Source of the DNA: Meiothermus sp.
Lineage (GTDB): Bacteria; Deinococcota; Deinococci; Deinococcales; Thermaceae
DNA: 64,000 nt
Direction: 5' to 3'
NCBI RefSeq assembly: GCF_026004055.1
Contig: NZ_BPIJ01000001.1
Coordinates: 62,001 to 126,000, forward strand
The notes under the pieces are model-generated. The model was not told the origin of the DNA. It saw only the letters and a program-made list of their open reading frames with translations, and ran no database searches. A program made the position numbers and the translations under genes. Position 1 is the stretch's first letter, and every line of letters begins with the position of its first letter. Below, one piece after another: positions 62,533-64,000 of the stretch.

Positions 62533-62803
62533 TACAGCGCTCTTCACAGACGTGGCCGCCCACGAAAACGAGAAGGGACAAGCAGACGTGCCTCACCAAG
62601 GTGAGGCACGCTTGTCTGCGTTGCGTCTGGGCCAGGTTAGCCACGTTGTGGCTATGGCATAAGCCATTCCCTGGCAGACGCATGTTACGCACTGGGGCGT
62701 GGGCCACGGGTGCTTGGGTTTCGAGTTTCCCGGCGGCTACTGTTTTGTCCAGGACAAAAGATTCTTAGTCCCCGATGGCTCGATATTTGTGAAGAGCGCT
62801 CTA
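62533..62803 (+). mobile_element. Hairpin-rich MITE, family 1, copy 3 (intact)
   Basis: The best-preserved copy, 271 bp with the flanking TA dinucleotides. Ends: TACAGCGCTCTTCACAGACG and, from the right, TAGAGCGCTCTTCACAAATA, i.e. 13-bp perfect inverted repeats AGCGCTCTTCACA. It has the GTGCCTCACC/GGTGAGGCAC stem (loop AA), the GCCAC/GTGGC stem and a separate ATGGCATAAGCCAT hairpin. It keeps the single CTTAG (62764-62768) that is duplicated around the insert in copy 2. No coding capacity. The remainder of the 62357-62950 gap holds repeat copy B, a spacer (62451-62532) without features, and a promoter. Confidence 0.88.
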
Positions 62804-62836
62804 TTGTTGGCGCACCGGCGGCTTGGTCTGGCAGAC

Positions 62837-62873
62837 TTGCGAGAAAGTCGGGAAAGGGGTATTATGTACATAA
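62837..62873 (+). promoter_or_regulatory. Strong promoter with overlapping palindromic operator
   Basis: TTGCGA (62837-62842), 17-bp spacer, TATTAT (62860-62865). A perfect 12-bp palindrome TTATGTACATAA (62862-62873) overlaps the -10 box and the start region, the position expected for a repressor site. It drives the DUF1801 and dihydrofolate-reductase-fold genes. Confidence 0.65.
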
Positions 62874-62950
62874 CATAAAATTGCGTGGATAAAATCCCCT
62901 AGTTGAAGCAGTTTTCAGACCCAAGGCACACAGATACCCGGAGGGAGCCA

Positions 62951-63304
62951 ATGAGGGCGAGATTCAACTCACACGAAGCGTATTTTCAAAGCGTTGGGCC
63001 GGAGATTCGGGTTCTATTGTCGTCTATTCAGTCCAGGGTCGAGTCCCTGATCCCCAATGCATCGCGCTGCATTGCCTACAACATACCCGCGTTTAGACAA
63101 AAACGGGTTTTTTTCTACTTTGCGGCATTCAAAAAACACATTGGTATCTACCCCCCGGTTACCCGGGATGCCGCGCTCATCAAGGAACTCGAGCCATACA
63201 GAAACGAGAAAGGCAATCTGGCGTTTTCGCTCGATCAACCATTGCCCCTGGAGTTGATCGGGCGGGTGGCGGTTGCCCTAAGCCAAGAGTACGCGAACGA
63301 ATGA
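62951..63304 (+). CDS. DUF1801-family protein
   Basis: 117 residues of the DUF1801 (YdhG-like) family: the start FNSHEAYFQSVGPEIRVLLS and the core CIAYNIPAFRQKRVFFYFAA and KKHIGIYPP are typical. The family has a compact TBP-like fold; some members are called iron chaperones, but the function is not settled. ATG 62951 has GGAGGGAGCC upstream. A second DHFR-fold operon partner follows after 37 bp. Confidence 0.85.
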   Translation: MRARFNSHEAYFQSVGPEIRVLLSSIQSRVESLIPNASRCIAYNIPAFRQKRVFFYFAAFKKHIGIYPPVTRDAALIKELEPYRNEKGNLAFSLDQPLPLELIGRVAVALSQEYANE

Positions 63305-63341
63305 GTGTGCTCATCCAAAGCCCGCACTGCAGGGAGAGCCT

Positions 63342-63968
63342 ATGAAGACCCTTATCACCGAGTTCATCAGCCTGGACGGGGTTGTCCAAGCGCCCGGCGC
63401 CCCAGACGAAGACACCGAGGGCGGGTTTGCCCATGGCGGCTGGATGATGAAGTATTTCGACCCGGAGGTCATGGGCGGGACGTTCGACGCACTGGCCCAG
63501 CAGAGCGACGCGCTCTTGCAAGGACGGCGCACCTATCAAGTGTCGGCTGCTGCATGGCCTGAGCGGTCTGGCGATCGCTTCGCCGACTGGATCAACCGCG
63601 TGCAAAAGTATGTGGTCTCCGACACGCTCACCGAAGACGAGATCACTTGGAACCCCACCACCATCATCCGCGGCAAGGACTTTCTGAAGACCGTGGCCGA
63701 TCTACGGGCGCAGCCGGGTGGCTACATCTATGTGTATGGCAGCCCCACGATGGTGCAATCCCTCCTCGCCGCCGATCTGGTGGATGAGCTGCTGCTCACG
63801 GTCGTGCCCCTCGTCATCGGGAGCGGCAAGAAGCTCTTCCCGGCAATGGCCGGGCCCCTGCCATTCGAGCTGGTTTCTGCCGTGAAGGCCAGCACCGGGG
63901 CCCAGGTCTGCCGGTATGTGCGGGCTAATGTAGGGCCAGTTGCGAGTTCCGCGAAAGGAGCGGTATGA
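63342..63968 (+). CDS. Dihydrofolate-reductase-fold (RibD C-terminal-like) protein
   Basis: 208 residues, RibD_C family: KTLITEFISLDGVVQAPGA at the N-terminus, DALLQGRRTYQVSAAAWPE (NADP-loop region), YIYVYGSPTMVQSLLAADLVDELLLTVVPLV and IGSGKKLFP. Such stand-alone proteins are NADPH-dependent reductases of unknown substrate; a folate role should not be assumed. Ribosome binding site AGGGAG. It overlaps the next gene by 4 bp (ATGA). Confidence 0.9.
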   Translation: MKTLITEFISLDGVVQAPGAPDEDTEGGFAHGGWMMKYFDPEVMGGTFDALAQQSDALLQGRRTYQVSAAAWPERSGDRFADWINRVQKYVVSDTLTEDEITWNPTTIIRGKDFLKTVADLRAQPGGYIYVYGSPTMVQSLLAADLVDELLLTVVPLVIGSGKKLFPAMAGPLPFELVSAVKASTGAQVCRYVRANVGPVASSAKGAV

Positions 63969-64000
63969 GCAAAGTGTTCGTGAACATCGCCCTCAGCCTC
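63965..64000 (+). CDS. Start of a second DHFR-fold gene (cut by window edge)
   Basis: Only 12 codons are visible, MSKVFVNIALSL, starting at an ATGA overlap with the previous gene. This start closely resembles the N-terminus of RibD_C/dihydrofolate-reductase-like proteins (FVNIALSLDG type), so a paralogue of the upstream gene is likely. Confidence 0.5.
   Translation, partial: MSKVFVNIALSL

Overview
The window looks like a chromosomal piece of a Meiothermus-type member of the Thermaceae. Support: tandem gdhA/gdhB genes arranged as in Thermus thermophilus, a Rex of Thermus length, many start codons placed 5-8 nt after a TANNNT box (leaderless transcripts, common in Deinococcus-Thermus), high GC, and a striking abundance of the hexamer CTCGAG in all three codon phases. 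The genus is an inference. I saw no rRNA, tRNA, CRISPR array, transposase or prophage gene.

Layout. 1-4 kb: TPR protein, SPOR-domain membrane protein, redox repressor Rex, a small lipoprotein, a polyprenyl diphosphate synthase (quinone tail) and a hotdog thioesterase. 4.2-6.8 kb: hetero-oligomeric glutamate dehydrogenase, GdhA lacking two of three active-site lysines next to an intact GdhB. 6.9-10.7 kb: TauE-type exporter, M19 dipeptidase, class I photolyase with an overlooked 51-residue DUF2256 zinc protein and a small membrane protein. 10.8-19.3 kb: secreted FAS1, DUF4397, hydrolase, YceI and lipoprotein genes, a GGDEF/EAL sensor, and an internally deleted remnant of an iron-sulfur photolyase. 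19.3-23.1 kb: glycolate oxidase glcDEF behind a near-consensus promoter. 23.3-33.2 kb: an exopolysaccharide locus (Wzz-type tyrosine kinase, flippase, beta-helix protein, OpgC-type acyltransferase, O-antigen ligase, deacetylase, glycosyltransferase). 33.1-37.6 kb: queuosine-precursor transporter, hypoxanthine phosphoribosyltransferase, RluB-type pseudouridine synthase, DegT aminotransferase, crotonase homologue.

37.9-57.2 kb is mainly purine use: xanthine dehydrogenase xdhABC, a BMP-type nucleoside/purine ABC transporter (ATPase, two permeases, binding protein), adenine deaminase, guanine deaminase and a Nudix hydrolase. Together with hpt these could import purines, deaminate adenine and guanine to hypoxanthine and xanthine, and then salvage or oxidise them. 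A block of small secreted proteins under a large SARP/AAA/TPR regulator (43-48.6 kb) sits inside this region. 57.2-64 kb: a putative PLD-fold nuclease with a DpnI-like winged helix, a beta-oxidation operon (hydroxyacyl-CoA dehydrogenase/enoyl-CoA hydratase, DUF4442 hotdog protein, thiolase), then DUF1801 and dihydrofolate-reductase-fold genes behind a strong promoter with a palindromic operator-like site.

Mobile DNA is limited to small non-autonomous elements. One family (three copies, about 260-280 bp, TA-flanked, 13-bp terminal repeats, very hairpin-rich) has a second kind of element (338 bp, 17-bp inverted ends, 5-bp CTTAG duplication) inserted into one copy; another copy preserves the empty site. 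A third, 95-bp repeat occurs twice in direct orientation, on either side of the beta-oxidation operon.
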